Below, piece after piece: positions 25,450 to 35,310 of a stretch of 64,000 nucleotides of DNA. Source of the DNA: Flavobacteriaceae bacterium CRH (GTDB lineage: Bacteria > Bacteroidota > Bacteroidia > Flavobacteriales > Flavobacteriaceae); NCBI GenBank assembly GCA_001507425.1, contig LMAJ01000012.1, forward strand, positions 62,001 to 126,000, written 5' to 3'. A program made the position numbers and the translations under genes. Position 1 is the stretch's first letter, and the number at the start of each line of letters is the position of its first letter. The notes beneath the pieces are model-generated. The model searched no databases, had not been told where the DNA came from, and was given only the letters and a program-made list of their open reading frames with translations.

Positions 25450-26208
25450 TTAAGAATTTAACCAGTTTTTGAAATTATTAATTTCTTTTTTACTTAAAAT
25501 AATAGGTTCAGTATCAGGAACGGCAATGTTAAGCAACAATTCAATTTTTTGGCTCGAATGTTTTACGATTTCCTGAATATGATGCCTGTTGATAATGTAT
25601 TTTCTGTTTATTTTAAAAAACAGTTTTGGATCCAGGCTATTGATCAAATCTTTAAGATTGCTGTTATACAAATAACTGTTTCCGGAATTGGTGTGTATGA
25701 AAAGGTGTTTTCCGGTAGCAAAAAAATACGGAATTACGGTATCGTTTATCGAAATCAATTTGTCTCTGTGACTTACCAAAAAGTGACGCTGAATACTACT
25801 TTGATTTTCAATTTCAACTAAAGATTCAATAATTGGGTTTGGATTAAAAGTATCTCTAATGTTTTTGTATTTAGAAAGCGCTTCTAATAATTCCTGTTCT
25901 TCATAAGGTTTTAGAAGATAATCGATCGTAAAATGTTTAAAGACTTTTACTGCATAAGAATCATAAGCGGTAATGAAAATAACGGGACATGAAATGGTCG
26001 CTTCTTCAAAAATGTCAAGACTTTTTCCGTCTCCCAAATGAATATCCATAAACGAAAGATCGACCGTGTTTTCTTTAAAAAAAGCAACAGCATCTTTTAC
26101 GGATTTTAATATAGTGACCTCACTTATGGTAATAATTTGTTGATGTTCGAGAATTGATTTCAGATAGTTTGAAGCCAGATGTTCATCTTCAATGATGGCA
26201 ATTTTCAT
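25450..26208 (-). CDS. LytTR-type response regulator
   Basis: 252 residues. The receiver domain (1-120) has the acidic pocket EDE (7-9), the phospho-acceptor D55 in DLSFMDIHLG, and YDSYAVKVFKHFTIDYLLKP at its end. The LytTR DNA-binding domain (about 145-250) has RDKLISINDTVIPYFFATGKHLFIHT and INRKYIINRHHIQEI. Such regulators bind pairs of direct repeats two helical turns apart. It is the last gene of the leftward locus that begins with a LytS-type kinase at 35263. A terminator separates it from SusD, and it has its own -7 box. Confidence 0.93.
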   Translation of the reverse strand: MKIAIIEDEHLASNYLKSILEHQQIITISEVTILKSVKDAVAFFKENTVDLSFMDIHLGDGKSLDIFEEATISCPVIFITAYDSYAVKVFKHFTIDYLLKPYEEQELLEALSKYKNIRDTFNPNPIIESLVEIENQSSIQRHFLVSHRDKLISINDTVIPYFFATGKHLFIHTNSGNSYLYNSNLKDLINSLDPKLFFKINRKYIINRHHIQEIVKHSSQKIELLLNIAVPDTEPIILSKKEINNFKNWLNS

Positions 26209-26221
26209 TTCCTTTTTTTTG

Positions 26222-26229
26222 CAAAGGTA
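26222..26229 (-). promoter_or_regulatory. -7 element TACCTTTG of the LytTR regulator gene
   Basis: Exact TANNTTTG match on the - strand, 14 bases before the ATG at 26208 and directly downstream of the T-tract of the SusD terminator. No upstream TTG at the normal distance is seen. Confidence 0.5.
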
Positions 26230-26258
26230 AAAAAAAAGCTCCGTTAAAAACGGAGCTT
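26230..26258 (-). terminator. Terminator between susD and the LytTR gene
   Basis: AAGCTCCGTT pairs with AACGGAGCTT around a three-base loop, followed on the - strand by a T-tract. It starts nine bases after the susD stop. Confidence 0.85.
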
Positions 26259-26266
26259 AATTCAAT

Positions 26267-27595
26267 CTACAAGTTTGGATTATTTAAACGTGCATCTTTA
26301 GGATATGGTATCGTATAACGCGGATCATTTTCGATCAGTTTATATTCATTTCCTTCTCCATCATAATGCAGGATTTCTTTTTGATTATTTCTTCTCAAAT
26401 CAAACCAGCGGTGTCCTTCTGCAGCAAACTCACGGTGTCTTTCTTCACTAATAAAATCAAGAAGTTCAGTTTGGTTCATTGTACCAATTGCTGTAGCAAG
26501 TGTATTGTAACCTGCAACTTTATATCTGTTTTTGATAAAAGTTAAGACTGTAGTTCTTGCTGTTGTAAGATCATTTAATTGAGCTGAAGCTTCTGCTTTT
26601 GTCAAATATAATTCAGAAGTTCTGAAAGAACATTTTTGAGCATCATCTCCACCTTTTAAGATGGAAATATCGCCTCCAAATTTTTGAAAATACAAAGCAT
26701 AACGCAAATCGTTTGTTTGATCGTAGGCATCAATCAATTCAGATGAAGCGTAAGAAATATTTTTTAAACCAACAACGAAGACATCTTCAAGAGCCAAAAT
26801 TGATTCTACACCATCGTAACGGTTAGCTAAAACAGGTGTAGCATTTAAATCTACTAAAGCGCTTTTAATAGCTAATGCATTATCTGCAGATTCTATAGCT
26901 TTTGCCCATTCTTTTTGGTATAAGAAAACACGAGTTTCTAATGCATAAATTGAAGCTTTAGAGAAACGATAGTTTAAACCTTTTGGCTGCGTGTCTTTGT
27001 TAAGCAATTTTTTAGCTTCTTCTTTATCAGAAAGAATCTGCTCGTAAATTCTGGCTGTGCTTTCAGGGGCATAAGCTTGCTCTAAATCTATTTTTAAAGC
27101 TAAAGGAACTCCTCTGTCTGTACCTGCAGTTGCAGCATCGTAAGGTTTTGCAAACAGGTTCAATAAATCAAAATAGGCATAAGCTCTCAAGGCATAAGCT
27201 TCTCCAATTAATTGATCTTTATCAGCAGATGCCTCAAGTTTACTATTTGCATCATTGATAATTACATTAGCAAAGAAAATAGTATTGTAAAGAGTTGCAT
27301 ACTGAAATTGTGTTGTAATACGGTCTGGAGTCGCATCATTCCAGTGATAAATATCTTTGAAAAAAGGATAATCAGGACCAAAACTATAAGGATCCAGTAA
27401 TAATTCATCTCCTCTTAGCGAAGCAAGGTTTTTATGATCAGGGTAAGTTTCGTAACCTCTTGTAAGTACTGCTCTGTAATCTGTTAATGTTTCCGGAATT
27501 ACTTTACCAATTGGCTGTACGTCCAGATAATCATCACAGCTTACCGTAGTAATAGCTGTGACGAAAAAGAATGCATATTTTAATATATTTTTCAT
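26267..27595 (-). CDS. SusD-like surface lipoprotein (RagB/SusD family)
   Basis: 442 residues. Lipobox VSC (Cys about 20), mature start CDDYLDVQPIG, typical of SusD. The SusD N-terminal TPR-rich region has AYALRAYAYFDLLNLFAKPY and the C-terminal block has ERHREFAAEGHRWFDLRRNN followed by NPRYTIPYPKDARLNNPNL-like ends. It forms the lid of the SusC channel and captures ligand outside the cell. It starts 11 bases after SusC. The partner metalloprotease suggests a peptide or protein ligand rather than a glycan; that is inference. Confidence 0.93.
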   Translation of the reverse strand: MKNILKYAFFFVTAITTVSCDDYLDVQPIGKVIPETLTDYRAVLTRGYETYPDHKNLASLRGDELLLDPYSFGPDYPFFKDIYHWNDATPDRITTQFQYATLYNTIFFANVIINDANSKLEASADKDQLIGEAYALRAYAYFDLLNLFAKPYDAATAGTDRGVPLALKIDLEQAYAPESTARIYEQILSDKEEAKKLLNKDTQPKGLNYRFSKASIYALETRVFLYQKEWAKAIESADNALAIKSALVDLNATPVLANRYDGVESILALEDVFVVGLKNISYASSELIDAYDQTNDLRYALYFQKFGGDISILKGGDDAQKCSFRTSELYLTKAEASAQLNDLTTARTTVLTFIKNRYKVAGYNTLATAIGTMNQTELLDFISEERHREFAAEGHRWFDLRRNNQKEILHYDGEGNEYKLIENDPRYTIPYPKDARLNNPNL

Positions 27596-27606
27596 TTTAA
27601 ATCAGT

Positions 27607-30600
27607 TTAAAAAGTTAAGTTACATCCTAAAGATATTGATCTCGGGATTGGTTGCGCATAGATATTTCCGAATGTTTCAGGGTCAAAATATCCTTTATAA
27701 TCAGAGCTTACAACAAATAAGTTTCTTCCTTCAATACTAAATCTAATATCTTCCATGAAAATACTGTTAGTTGCTTTTTTAGGTAAAGTATATCCTAAAC
27801 GCACACTGCTTAATCTCATGTAACTCATTTCTTTTACCCATGTATCAAGTAAGGCAGTAGTATTAAACGGGCTTGCATCAGCATACCAGTTGTAAGCCAT
27901 CCATCTATCATCACCTGTTCCGGAGTCTCTACCCACAATACCCGGTAAGTTTGTGTTGGTATTTGTAGACGAATGCGCATTCAAAATAGCAGTAGAATAG
28001 TTTTGTCCCGGATCTACTCTTGTTCCATTATAAGGAGGCGTCTCAACAACAGTTTGTTTAATATTAAAAGTAGTAGCAATGGTTAGGTCAAAGTTATGTA
28101 CTTTAAACGTGTTGATAAAACCTCCTGTAAATTTAGGGTCACGATCTCCTACGTAGGTAAATAGGTCTCTCGTTTCTTGAGCTGATAAGCTCGATTGTGA
28201 TAATTCTCCAGGAAAAATATCAGGGTATGAGTCAACAAGGGCAAAAAGGGTATTTGTACTAACTGTTTCTCCTTTTTTATTAATAAATAAAGGATATCCA
28301 TTTTCATCGATTCCTGCTGTTTTTAGGGCAAATACAGCATTAACCGGATGTCCTTCTCTTGAAGGCAAATAACTATTTTCTCTAATCTGAATACGATCTA
28401 CATTACTCTTGTTGTGAGAGAAATTGATATTGGTAGTCCATGAGAAATTAGGGCGCTCGATATTTTTTGTTGTTATTGCAATTTCATAACCTCTATTAGA
28501 TACTTGTCCCCAGTTTAGGTTAGAGAATTCAAAACCATTTTCAACTGGAAGTGATTGAAAACCAATCAAATCAGTACTTTTTCTTCCGTAAACATCAGTT
28601 ACTACGCTTACACGGTTGTTAAACAAACCAAGATCAAAACCAACGTTGGTGTTGGTTGTTTTTTCCCATCTTAATTTATCGTTTGGTGGAGATAAGATAT
28701 TAATAGTCTGCTCAGTTTGTCCAGGCAAAAGAGTTGTATTACCGTATTCTCCAACTACATAAGGAGAAGTGTTTTTGTCGATATTTCCTTGTAAACCATA
28801 AGAAGCACGTAATCTTAAGGCAGAAATATATGGGTTCTCTTTTAAGAAATTTTCTTCAGATACTAACCATGAACCAGAAAGGGCCCATAATGGTAAGTAT
28901 TTGTATTTAGGATCTACACCAAATAAATCTGATCCGTCGTAACGCACACTACCAAAAGCAGTATATTTTCTGTTGTAAGTATAAGATGCTGTTGCAAAGA
29001 ATGAAGCAAATGCATTTTCATTCTCTGATTTTTGATACGTTCTGTATGTAGCTGCTGCAGCATCATTTGCGTTAGGAAAAATGATTTGCTGAGTAGTTAA
29101 TGTTTGAGGGTTATATCCAAAACCTTTAGTTGCGATAGCAGTATTGTAATTTCTTCTTAATTCGCTACCTGCCATTACCTCAACCTCATGCTTTTTGTTG
29201 AAAACAGCATTGTAGTTTAACATCGTTTTCCAGTTGTATTGGAAAAAGTCAGTATTTGTATTTTGGATAATTCCACCATCAGGAAGGAAATACTTAGGTA
29301 CTCCGCCACTGAATCTTTTTGTGTTTTCTCTTACTTTTCTAGTGTAGTAAGTATCTTTGTCTGCAAATTTTTCAGAAGCACTATTGTCAAATTGAAGACC
29401 TACCTGAGTAGTTGCTTTGAAGTTTTTAGTAATGTTATAATCAATATCAAGTATCGCTTTTATAGCTCTGTTTTTTAATTCGTAAGATGTGTTTTCTCTT
29501 TCTTCAAGGAAGTTAAAAGGAACATATACAGAGTTATTACTGTATCCGCTAATATCCTTGTCGTAGTTATAACTTCCATCAGCATTTAGTGGCGTTAAGT
29601 ACGGGTTTACAGTTCTTGAATAATTTCCAGGATTTGTAAAACCATCTGTATCTGAGATGTAAGATTTTGTGGTACTTTGTGAACCAAAAATACTAACACC
29701 AACACGTAATTTATCGCTTACTTCAAAGTTGTTTTTTAAGGTAAGGTTGTATCTGTCGAATCCGGTTCCAATTGTGGTTCCTTCTTCATTATAAGCTCCA
29801 AGAGAGAAGTAGTAGTCAGATTTTTCTCCACCACCTGAAACACTCACACCATACTGCTTATTAATTGCATTCTGGTACAATAAATTACCCCAGTTTGTAT
29901 TGTTGTTTCTTAATGCATTGATAGAATTTTGAGTTTCCGGAGTTAGAGAAGAAAAACCTCCTGCTCTGTAAGCTGCTAATTCGTTAGAACCATTTAAAAT
30001 ACGGGAAATTTGTCCGTTAGAGCTTCTGTACGTTAAATTTTCATCAGCAGCCAGACCTAATTCGAAATCTACTTTTTGAGAAGAATCCATTAGGTTTAAT
30101 TTAGAAAAGTTTGGTCTTTGCGTAAGGAAAGTATTCGTAGTAAAGTTTACTCTCATGTTTCCTTTTTTACCTTTTTTCGTAGTAACAACGATAACTCCGT
30201 TTGCAGCTCTTGCTCCGTAAATAGCAGTTGCAGAAGCATCTTTTAAAATTGTAATATCTTTAATATCCTCAGGGTTTAATCCTGCGATAGAAAAGTTAGT
30301 CAATTGATCAATGTTGTCTTTATCGTAATTTTGTGGAACATCATTTCCTTCTAAAGGCAAACCGTCTAATACCCATAATGGATCTTGTGGACCTGAAAGC
30401 GAAGCTGTACCACGAATTCTCACTTTTGCGATAGTACCAGGAGCACCTGTAGCCTGAGTAACAGCAACACCCGTTACTTGCCCGATTAATAATTGGTCAA
30501 TACTGGCAACACCCGCTTGCTGAATGTCGATCATGTTTGCTTTACCAACAGCAGAAGTAAGTTTTCTTGTTTCGATTTTTTGGTAACCGGTAACAACAAC

Positions 30601-30954
30601 CTCTTTCAACTCTGCAGTTTCAGATTTTAAAGAAACATTATAGTTTTTTTGATTTGTAACTTCAAGTGAAGTAGACTCATATCCAATATAAGTTACCCTT
30701 AAAAACTTTACGTTACCATTTATTTGAAGTGAAAATGTACCGTCAAAATCAGTAACAGTACCAAGGCTTGAACTTTGAATTACACCTTTTTGCTGTGTGC
30801 TGTTTGAAATAGAAGCATTTTCTACAAAGACAGATACACCATACAAAGGCATACCATCTTTAGAATCTGTTACTTTTCCTTTAATCGTTCTGGTTTCCTG
30901 GGCGTACCCTGACAGGGTAAGGAGAAAACTCAGCATGTAGAATAGATTTTTCAT
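27607..30954 (-). CDS. SusC-like TonB-dependent outer-membrane transporter
   Basis: 1115 residues. A signal peptide (1-18), then a carboxypeptidase-D-like domain (about 22-110, with an unusual insert ENASISNSTQQKGVIQSSSLG before TDFDGTF), then the plug with LKEVVVTGYQKIETRK (TonB box region) and VRIRGTASLSGPQDPLWVLDG, then the 22-strand barrel ending in NLTF. It has no STN domain, so control by an anti-sigma factor is not expected, in agreement with the LytS/LytTR genes around it. It is 26 bases after the metalloprotease gene and 11 before susD. Confidence 0.95.
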   Translation of the reverse strand: MKNLFYMLSFLLTLSGYAQETRTIKGKVTDSKDGMPLYGVSVFVENASISNSTQQKGVIQSSSLGTVTDFDGTFSLQINGNVKFLRVTYIGYESTSLEVTNQKNYNVSLKSETAELKEVVVTGYQKIETRKLTSAVGKANMIDIQQAGVASIDQLLIGQVTGVAVTQATGAPGTIAKVRIRGTASLSGPQDPLWVLDGLPLEGNDVPQNYDKDNIDQLTNFSIAGLNPEDIKDITILKDASATAIYGARAANGVIVVTTKKGKKGNMRVNFTTNTFLTQRPNFSKLNLMDSSQKVDFELGLAADENLTYRSSNGQISRILNGSNELAAYRAGGFSSLTPETQNSINALRNNNTNWGNLLYQNAINKQYGVSVSGGGEKSDYYFSLGAYNEEGTTIGTGFDRYNLTLKNNFEVSDKLRVGVSIFGSQSTTKSYISDTDGFTNPGNYSRTVNPYLTPLNADGSYNYDKDISGYSNNSVYVPFNFLEERENTSYELKNRAIKAILDIDYNITKNFKATTQVGLQFDNSASEKFADKDTYYTRKVRENTKRFSGGVPKYFLPDGGIIQNTNTDFFQYNWKTMLNYNAVFNKKHEVEVMAGSELRRNYNTAIATKGFGYNPQTLTTQQIIFPNANDAAAATYRTYQKSENENAFASFFATASYTYNRKYTAFGSVRYDGSDLFGVDPKYKYLPLWALSGSWLVSEENFLKENPYISALRLRASYGLQGNIDKNTSPYVVGEYGNTTLLPGQTEQTINILSPPNDKLRWEKTTNTNVGFDLGLFNNRVSVVTDVYGRKSTDLIGFQSLPVENGFEFSNLNWGQVSNRGYEIAITTKNIERPNFSWTTNINFSHNKSNVDRIQIRENSYLPSREGHPVNAVFALKTAGIDENGYPLFINKKGETVSTNTLFALVDSYPDIFPGELSQSSLSAQETRDLFTYVGDRDPKFTGGFINTFKVHNFDLTIATTFNIKQTVVETPPYNGTRVDPGQNYSTAILNAHSSTNTNTNLPGIVGRDSGTGDDRWMAYNWYADASPFNTTALLDTWVKEMSYMRLSSVRLGYTLPKKATNSIFMEDIRFSIEGRNLFVVSSDYKGYFDPETFGNIYAQPIPRSISLGCNLTF

Positions 30955-30980
30955 TCTGGAATTTGGGTTTGGTTAAAAAT

Positions 30981-33578
30981 TTATAATGTGTTGTTTAATG
31001 CTCTTTCTATACGTTGAATCAGGTCGAAATAATGGTTTTTAGTTTCCTGGTTCCCGATATTTCTTTTCGATTTTAATAATTGTAAAACCTGATTTAATTC
31101 TCCTTTTTTATCAGAAGTAACTTCCGAAACTCTTTTCATGGCAGACTGATTAATATTGCGTGCCATTTTCGAATTATCCAAATAATCACACAATTGCGGC
31201 ATGTTTAGGTTTTCATTAATTTCAATAGTCTTTTTAGGTTCTGTTTTCTCAAAAAGTTTGTTTGTTGATACAATTAAAACATCAACATAATTTTTCTGAC
31301 TAAGGCGTTCTAAAATAGTCAATGACTTATTCTGGATAGTCGAAGCAAAAATACTTTGACGTAACGTTTTAAATAATTGCGTTACCGTAAACACATTTTC
31401 TTTGGTTTCGTTACGCTGAAACAATTCATTTTCAGTAATTCGAAGCAAACGTTCGTCGCTCAGCATGCTGTAAAGAAGTCCGTATTGTAATTCTCTTGCC
31501 AATGTGTAAGGCGTGTATTCGTATGGTCCTAACGGAGTATCTTTTAAAGGATTTGTTTTGTCTAAAATCGGATTGAAAAACAACCATTCAGGAAGCGTAA
31601 TACTGTTTTTTAATAAATAAGCAACAGCTCTTTTTTGTATCGCAGCCGGAACTGCAACATAACTCGCTTTATTATCACCGTGAACCGTAGGATTTAAATA
31701 AATTCCGCCAAGATTGCTCAATACGTGGTAGTTGTACAAATTCCACTGACCAATTGCGCCAATATAGAGGTTACCTGTTTCGAAGTAAGATTCGTCTTTA
31801 TCATACGTCCAGTCCAGAATATTGCTTACCACTCTTTTCAGGTTTTTAAGTCCGTATTCTCCGGCTTTCATGGCATCATTTCCTAAATCTTCAGATTGTG
31901 AGCGCGGATCAATTGTAGCGTCTGCGCTTTGTTGTTCTCCGTAAAAATAAACAGGATCATTTTGATGTTTCGTAATTAAAGCGTTTAAGGCAGTATGTTC
32001 TTCATTTTCATTCGCATACCATCTGTAACCCCATTCGATAGCGTATTTATCATACTCACCAATTTTAGGAGTAATCGCTTCTAAATGATCTTCTGGCTGC
32101 GCAATATAATTATATCGTGCATAATCCATAATAGAAGGAGCAGTTCCGCCCATTTTTGCCGTAAAAGCTGGAGATCGAAGGGATTCAACATCATAAGCAA
32201 ACGAAGCGCCCATGTTGTGTTTTAAACCAAAAGTGTGTCCAACCTCATGAGACGAAACAAAACGAATTGCTTCTCCCATATGTTCATCACTAAATTTGTT
32301 TCCTCTCGCTTTCGGGTCAATTGCACCGGTTTGTATAACCATCCAGCTATGAAGTGACGTCATCACATTATGCCACCAGATAATGTCTGATTCAATAATT
32401 TCGCCACTTCTTGGATCAACAACCGCTGGTCCCATCGCATTTGACTTTTGCGACGCGACATACGTAATAACAGAATAACGAACATCGTCGATGTCAAAAT
32501 CTGTGTCTTCATCTGTAGGTTCTTTTGCGATAACGGCATTTTTAAAGCCCGCTTTTTCAAACGCAACTTGCCAATCACGAACCCCTTCGATGATATAGGA
32601 GCGCCATTGTTTAGGTGTCGACGGATCGATGTAGTAAACAATGGGTTTCTTAGGCTCTACTAATTCGCCATTTTTATATTTTTCAAGGTCTTCTTTTTTA
32701 GGTTCTAATCTCCAGCGTGTTATTAATTCTTTCTCACGTATTGCCTGCTGATCATCGCTAAAATACAAGTGTTTTTCAGAGAAATAACCAACACGTTTGT
32801 CTGCAAAACGAGGCTGCATCGGAGTTTTATTTAATAATATAATATTACTCGTAACGCCCAGAGTAACCGAAATGGCAATACCGTCTTCGAAAACCGAAGT
32901 GGTAAGCTGAGATTTAACAACTATATTTTTTGGAAACGCTTTCACACTTTCTATATACGAAAGCTCCGATTTTACAGATCCGCTAAGGCCAATATTGCTT
33001 AAAACATCATTGAAACTTTTTTGTTTTCCGTCAAAAACTTTATTTACTTTGATTACAATTGAAGTCGAATCGTTGTTTTTTGTTTCGATATCGAAAACCT
33101 CTATAATTGATTCCGAAAAATTAGCATTTACAGAAGCCGTTATAGCGTCTCCAATAGGTGAAGAAACATTAGGTACAGATGATTTTACCCAAACCTTTTT
33201 TGCAACAAGATCTTTATGAAAAGTAATAATCTTGTTTTCGTAGTTCATCCCTCTGTTAAGCCCTTGCTCGTTAATCGTAGTAGGAACGCTTGAAATTTTA
33301 TTAACCACCAAAAATTCTCTTTGAAATAAAGAATCGTTGATTTCTAAATACAAATCTGATTTTACCTGAATGGTATTAAACAAGCCTTTTTTAAAAGTTC
33401 CCTTTTTAACAAGGTCGTTGTAATTTTTCCCTTTTGAAGATTTAAGAGAATCGGTAACTTGTTCGGTTTTTTCCTTGTCTTTTTTATTCTTTTTTTGAGA
33501 AACCATAGTACCTGTACTCAATAGTACAGTCGCTAAAACAACGGTTTTCAGGTTTATCAGCAATGCCTTTTCCCTCAT
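30981..33578 (-). CDS. Zinc-dependent metalloprotease of the DUF4953/DUF5117 type (secreted)
   Basis: 865 residues from the ATG at 33578, where a signal-like N-terminus (MREKALLINLKTVVLATVLLS) begins; the frame is open back to 33710 but that part overlaps the promoter. The zinc motif is HEVGHTFGLKHN (first His is residue 444), HEXXHxxGxxH as in metzincins, and a Met-turn candidate SIMDYARYNY follows about 40 residues later. Domains, by family recall: DUF5118 near the N-terminus, DUF5117, the protease core and a C-terminal helical part. It likely cuts proteins or peptides in the periplasm or at the surface, feeding the SusC/SusD pair that follows. Confidence 0.9.
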   Translation of the reverse strand: MREKALLINLKTVVLATVLLSTGTMVSQKKNKKDKEKTEQVTDSLKSSKGKNYNDLVKKGTFKKGLFNTIQVKSDLYLEINDSLFQREFLVVNKISSVPTTINEQGLNRGMNYENKIITFHKDLVAKKVWVKSSVPNVSSPIGDAITASVNANFSESIIEVFDIETKNNDSTSIVIKVNKVFDGKQKSFNDVLSNIGLSGSVKSELSYIESVKAFPKNIVVKSQLTTSVFEDGIAISVTLGVTSNIILLNKTPMQPRFADKRVGYFSEKHLYFSDDQQAIREKELITRWRLEPKKEDLEKYKNGELVEPKKPIVYYIDPSTPKQWRSYIIEGVRDWQVAFEKAGFKNAVIAKEPTDEDTDFDIDDVRYSVITYVASQKSNAMGPAVVDPRSGEIIESDIIWWHNVMTSLHSWMVIQTGAIDPKARGNKFSDEHMGEAIRFVSSHEVGHTFGLKHNMGASFAYDVESLRSPAFTAKMGGTAPSIMDYARYNYIAQPEDHLEAITPKIGEYDKYAIEWGYRWYANENEEHTALNALITKHQNDPVYFYGEQQSADATIDPRSQSEDLGNDAMKAGEYGLKNLKRVVSNILDWTYDKDESYFETGNLYIGAIGQWNLYNYHVLSNLGGIYLNPTVHGDNKASYVAVPAAIQKRAVAYLLKNSITLPEWLFFNPILDKTNPLKDTPLGPYEYTPYTLARELQYGLLYSMLSDERLLRITENELFQRNETKENVFTVTQLFKTLRQSIFASTIQNKSLTILERLSQKNYVDVLIVSTNKLFEKTEPKKTIEINENLNMPQLCDYLDNSKMARNINQSAMKRVSEVTSDKKGELNQVLQLLKSKRNIGNQETKNHYFDLIQRIERALNNTL

Positions 33579-33608
33579 GATGAAAGTTAAGTTTAGGTTA
33601 ATTTTTGC

Positions 33609-33677
33609 CGAAATTATTCTATAAATAATGTTAAAAAAAACAAAATGGAGTGAGTGGCTTTTTTTCGGGAGTGAATG
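33609..33677 (-). promoter_or_regulatory. Putative LytTR operator and promoter ahead of the metalloprotease gene
   Basis: On the - strand two 10-base direct repeats CATTCACTCC (33677-33668) and CACTCACTCC (33656-33647) differ at one base and have a 21-bp period, two helical turns. Four bases further is TTG (33643-33641), then 24 bases, then TAATTTCG (33616-33609), one mismatch from TANNTTTG. This is the layout of LytTR-activated promoters. It lies between the kinase stop and the protease ATG. Confidence 0.55.
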
Positions 33678-33685
33678 TTTTCTTT

Positions 33686-35263
33686 TTAGCCAATAAGAGG
33701 TAAAATGCAAGTAAAATTCCCGTCTTTTTTGTAGGCTTGAAAATTAGTTTTCGCATAATATTTATAGATACTTTCTAAATATTTGTGACCAAACTTAGAT
33801 TCTCCCCCAAAACTTCGCTTTTCGTTTAAGTTGTTGATAATGATGACTTCATCCTCTTTAATGTCGATTGTAATTGTTAAAGGGTTTTCATCAGAAGCAA
33901 TATTGTGTTTTATGGCATTTTCTATCGCAATCTGAAAGGCGAGATAAGGAACTTTTTTTGCCAGGACACTTTCATTATCAATATTGTTAATGGTAAAAAT
34001 GAATTCTTCTTTAAATCTTGTTTGTTGAAGGAAAATGTATTTCTCTATAAAAAGTAATTCTTCCTGCAGCGTAACAATATTTTGCAAAGGCGGATTAATA
34101 AGGTATCTGTAAATCTTAGAAAGATTCAAAGTAAATTTTCTCGCTATCGTTGTATCGCTATCAATTAGCATATAAAGCGAATTGAGCGAATTAAATAAAA
34201 AGTGCGGATTTATTTGGTCCTTCAGTTGTTGCAACTGAATTAATGCCTTTTCCTTATTTATTTTTTCATTTTCTAAGAGCAACTTATTTTTTTCCTTAGA
34301 AAGTATTGCTTTTTCCCTGAAGGCTTTTTTATTAAAAAGGGTAAATAAATAAAAGAAGATAATTAATATCGAAGTTGTAATTAAATAAATTAACGACGCA
34401 TATTTTTTAACCGAGTTTACATCTTCACTTCCAATTTCTTTTGGAGCATTTGTAGAAACGTACCAATTTGTGTTTTTTACATTCAGTCGTTTTGTATATC
34501 TAATAATGTCCAGATTCAAATATTCTGAAAGCGCAATTTTTCTCCCAAAGAATTCGTCATTGATAAATGTAGTATCTGCCGAAGTCAGGTTGGTAACTTT
34601 AAAAATATTCTTTTTTAAAAGTTTTACTTCCGGATGGTATAAAATTGTTCCTTTTTCATCAAACACAAAAGCATAGTTTTGAATATCGCGCCCAACTCTG
34701 GAAAAATAAGATTGTAGTGATTTAAGATCAACATCAAAACCATATCGAACAATTGTTCCATTGTCGGCAATTGATTTAAAATAAATACGCCAGAAAAAAT
34801 TACCATGATCCTCAATTATAGTATTCGATTGATTTTTTGAATTATTTTTTTGAATAAAAACTTTTATTGTCGATTCTAAATTTGTGGAGTTTTTAGAAGT
34901 CGTAAATTCAATTTTGTTATTGTTGATTTCAAACCAATTATTTTTAATAAGACTATCATTGGCATGAATTGTACTTAAAACTTTTAAGTGATCTGATAAA
35001 TTTCCGGCATTGCTTATTGCAATAACGCGATCTATTTCACTCTGAATTTGTAAAAACCTTGAAAATTCCTGTTGTACAATTTCCTCTCTTTTAATAAAAT
35101 TTCGTTGTGTACTTTCCGTACTTGATTTTTCGGTAATTTGAGTAATCAGGTTACTTAATATATAAAGAGAAAATAAAGTAAGGCCAATAAAAACAATTCC
35201 CAGAATAAAGAATTTGCGGCCGGAATAGATATTTTTTAAAGAAAAATTCAAAAGATGCTTCAA
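33686..35263 (-). CDS. LytS-type sensor histidine kinase
   Basis: 525 residues. Membrane helices at about 15-38 and 292-314 enclose an extracytoplasmic sensor region of about 250 residues that looks like a Cache/PAS-fold ligand domain. A coiled coil (about 320-345) follows. The His_kinase domain has H354 in KDQINPHFLFNSLNSLYML and a simplified ATPase (LAFQIAIENAIKHNI, N box). This type pairs with LytTR regulators; the only LytTR gene nearby is at 25450-26208, across the protease and SusCD genes. It has its own -7 box. Confidence 0.93.
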   Translation of the reverse strand: MKHLLNFSLKNIYSGRKFFILGIVFIGLTLFSLYILSNLITQITEKSSTESTQRNFIKREEIVQQEFSRFLQIQSEIDRVIAISNAGNLSDHLKVLSTIHANDSLIKNNWFEINNNKIEFTTSKNSTNLESTIKVFIQKNNSKNQSNTIIEDHGNFFWRIYFKSIADNGTIVRYGFDVDLKSLQSYFSRVGRDIQNYAFVFDEKGTILYHPEVKLLKKNIFKVTNLTSADTTFINDEFFGRKIALSEYLNLDIIRYTKRLNVKNTNWYVSTNAPKEIGSEDVNSVKKYASLIYLITTSILIIFFYLFTLFNKKAFREKAILSKEKNKLLLENEKINKEKALIQLQQLKDQINPHFLFNSLNSLYMLIDSDTTIARKFTLNLSKIYRYLINPPLQNIVTLQEELLFIEKYIFLQQTRFKEEFIFTINNIDNESVLAKKVPYLAFQIAIENAIKHNIASDENPLTITIDIKEDEVIIINNLNEKRSFGGESKFGHKYLESIYKYYAKTNFQAYKKDGNFTCILPLIG

Positions 35264-35310
35264 GTATAAAATAGTGGTATTTAACGATAGAAATTAAAAA
35301 ATTTCGTGGG

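Noticed and set aside
33579..33710. N-terminal extension of the metalloprotease frame to 33710
   Set aside because: This part contains the direct repeats and promoter and overlaps the kinase gene; the ATG at 33578 starts a signal-like sequence.
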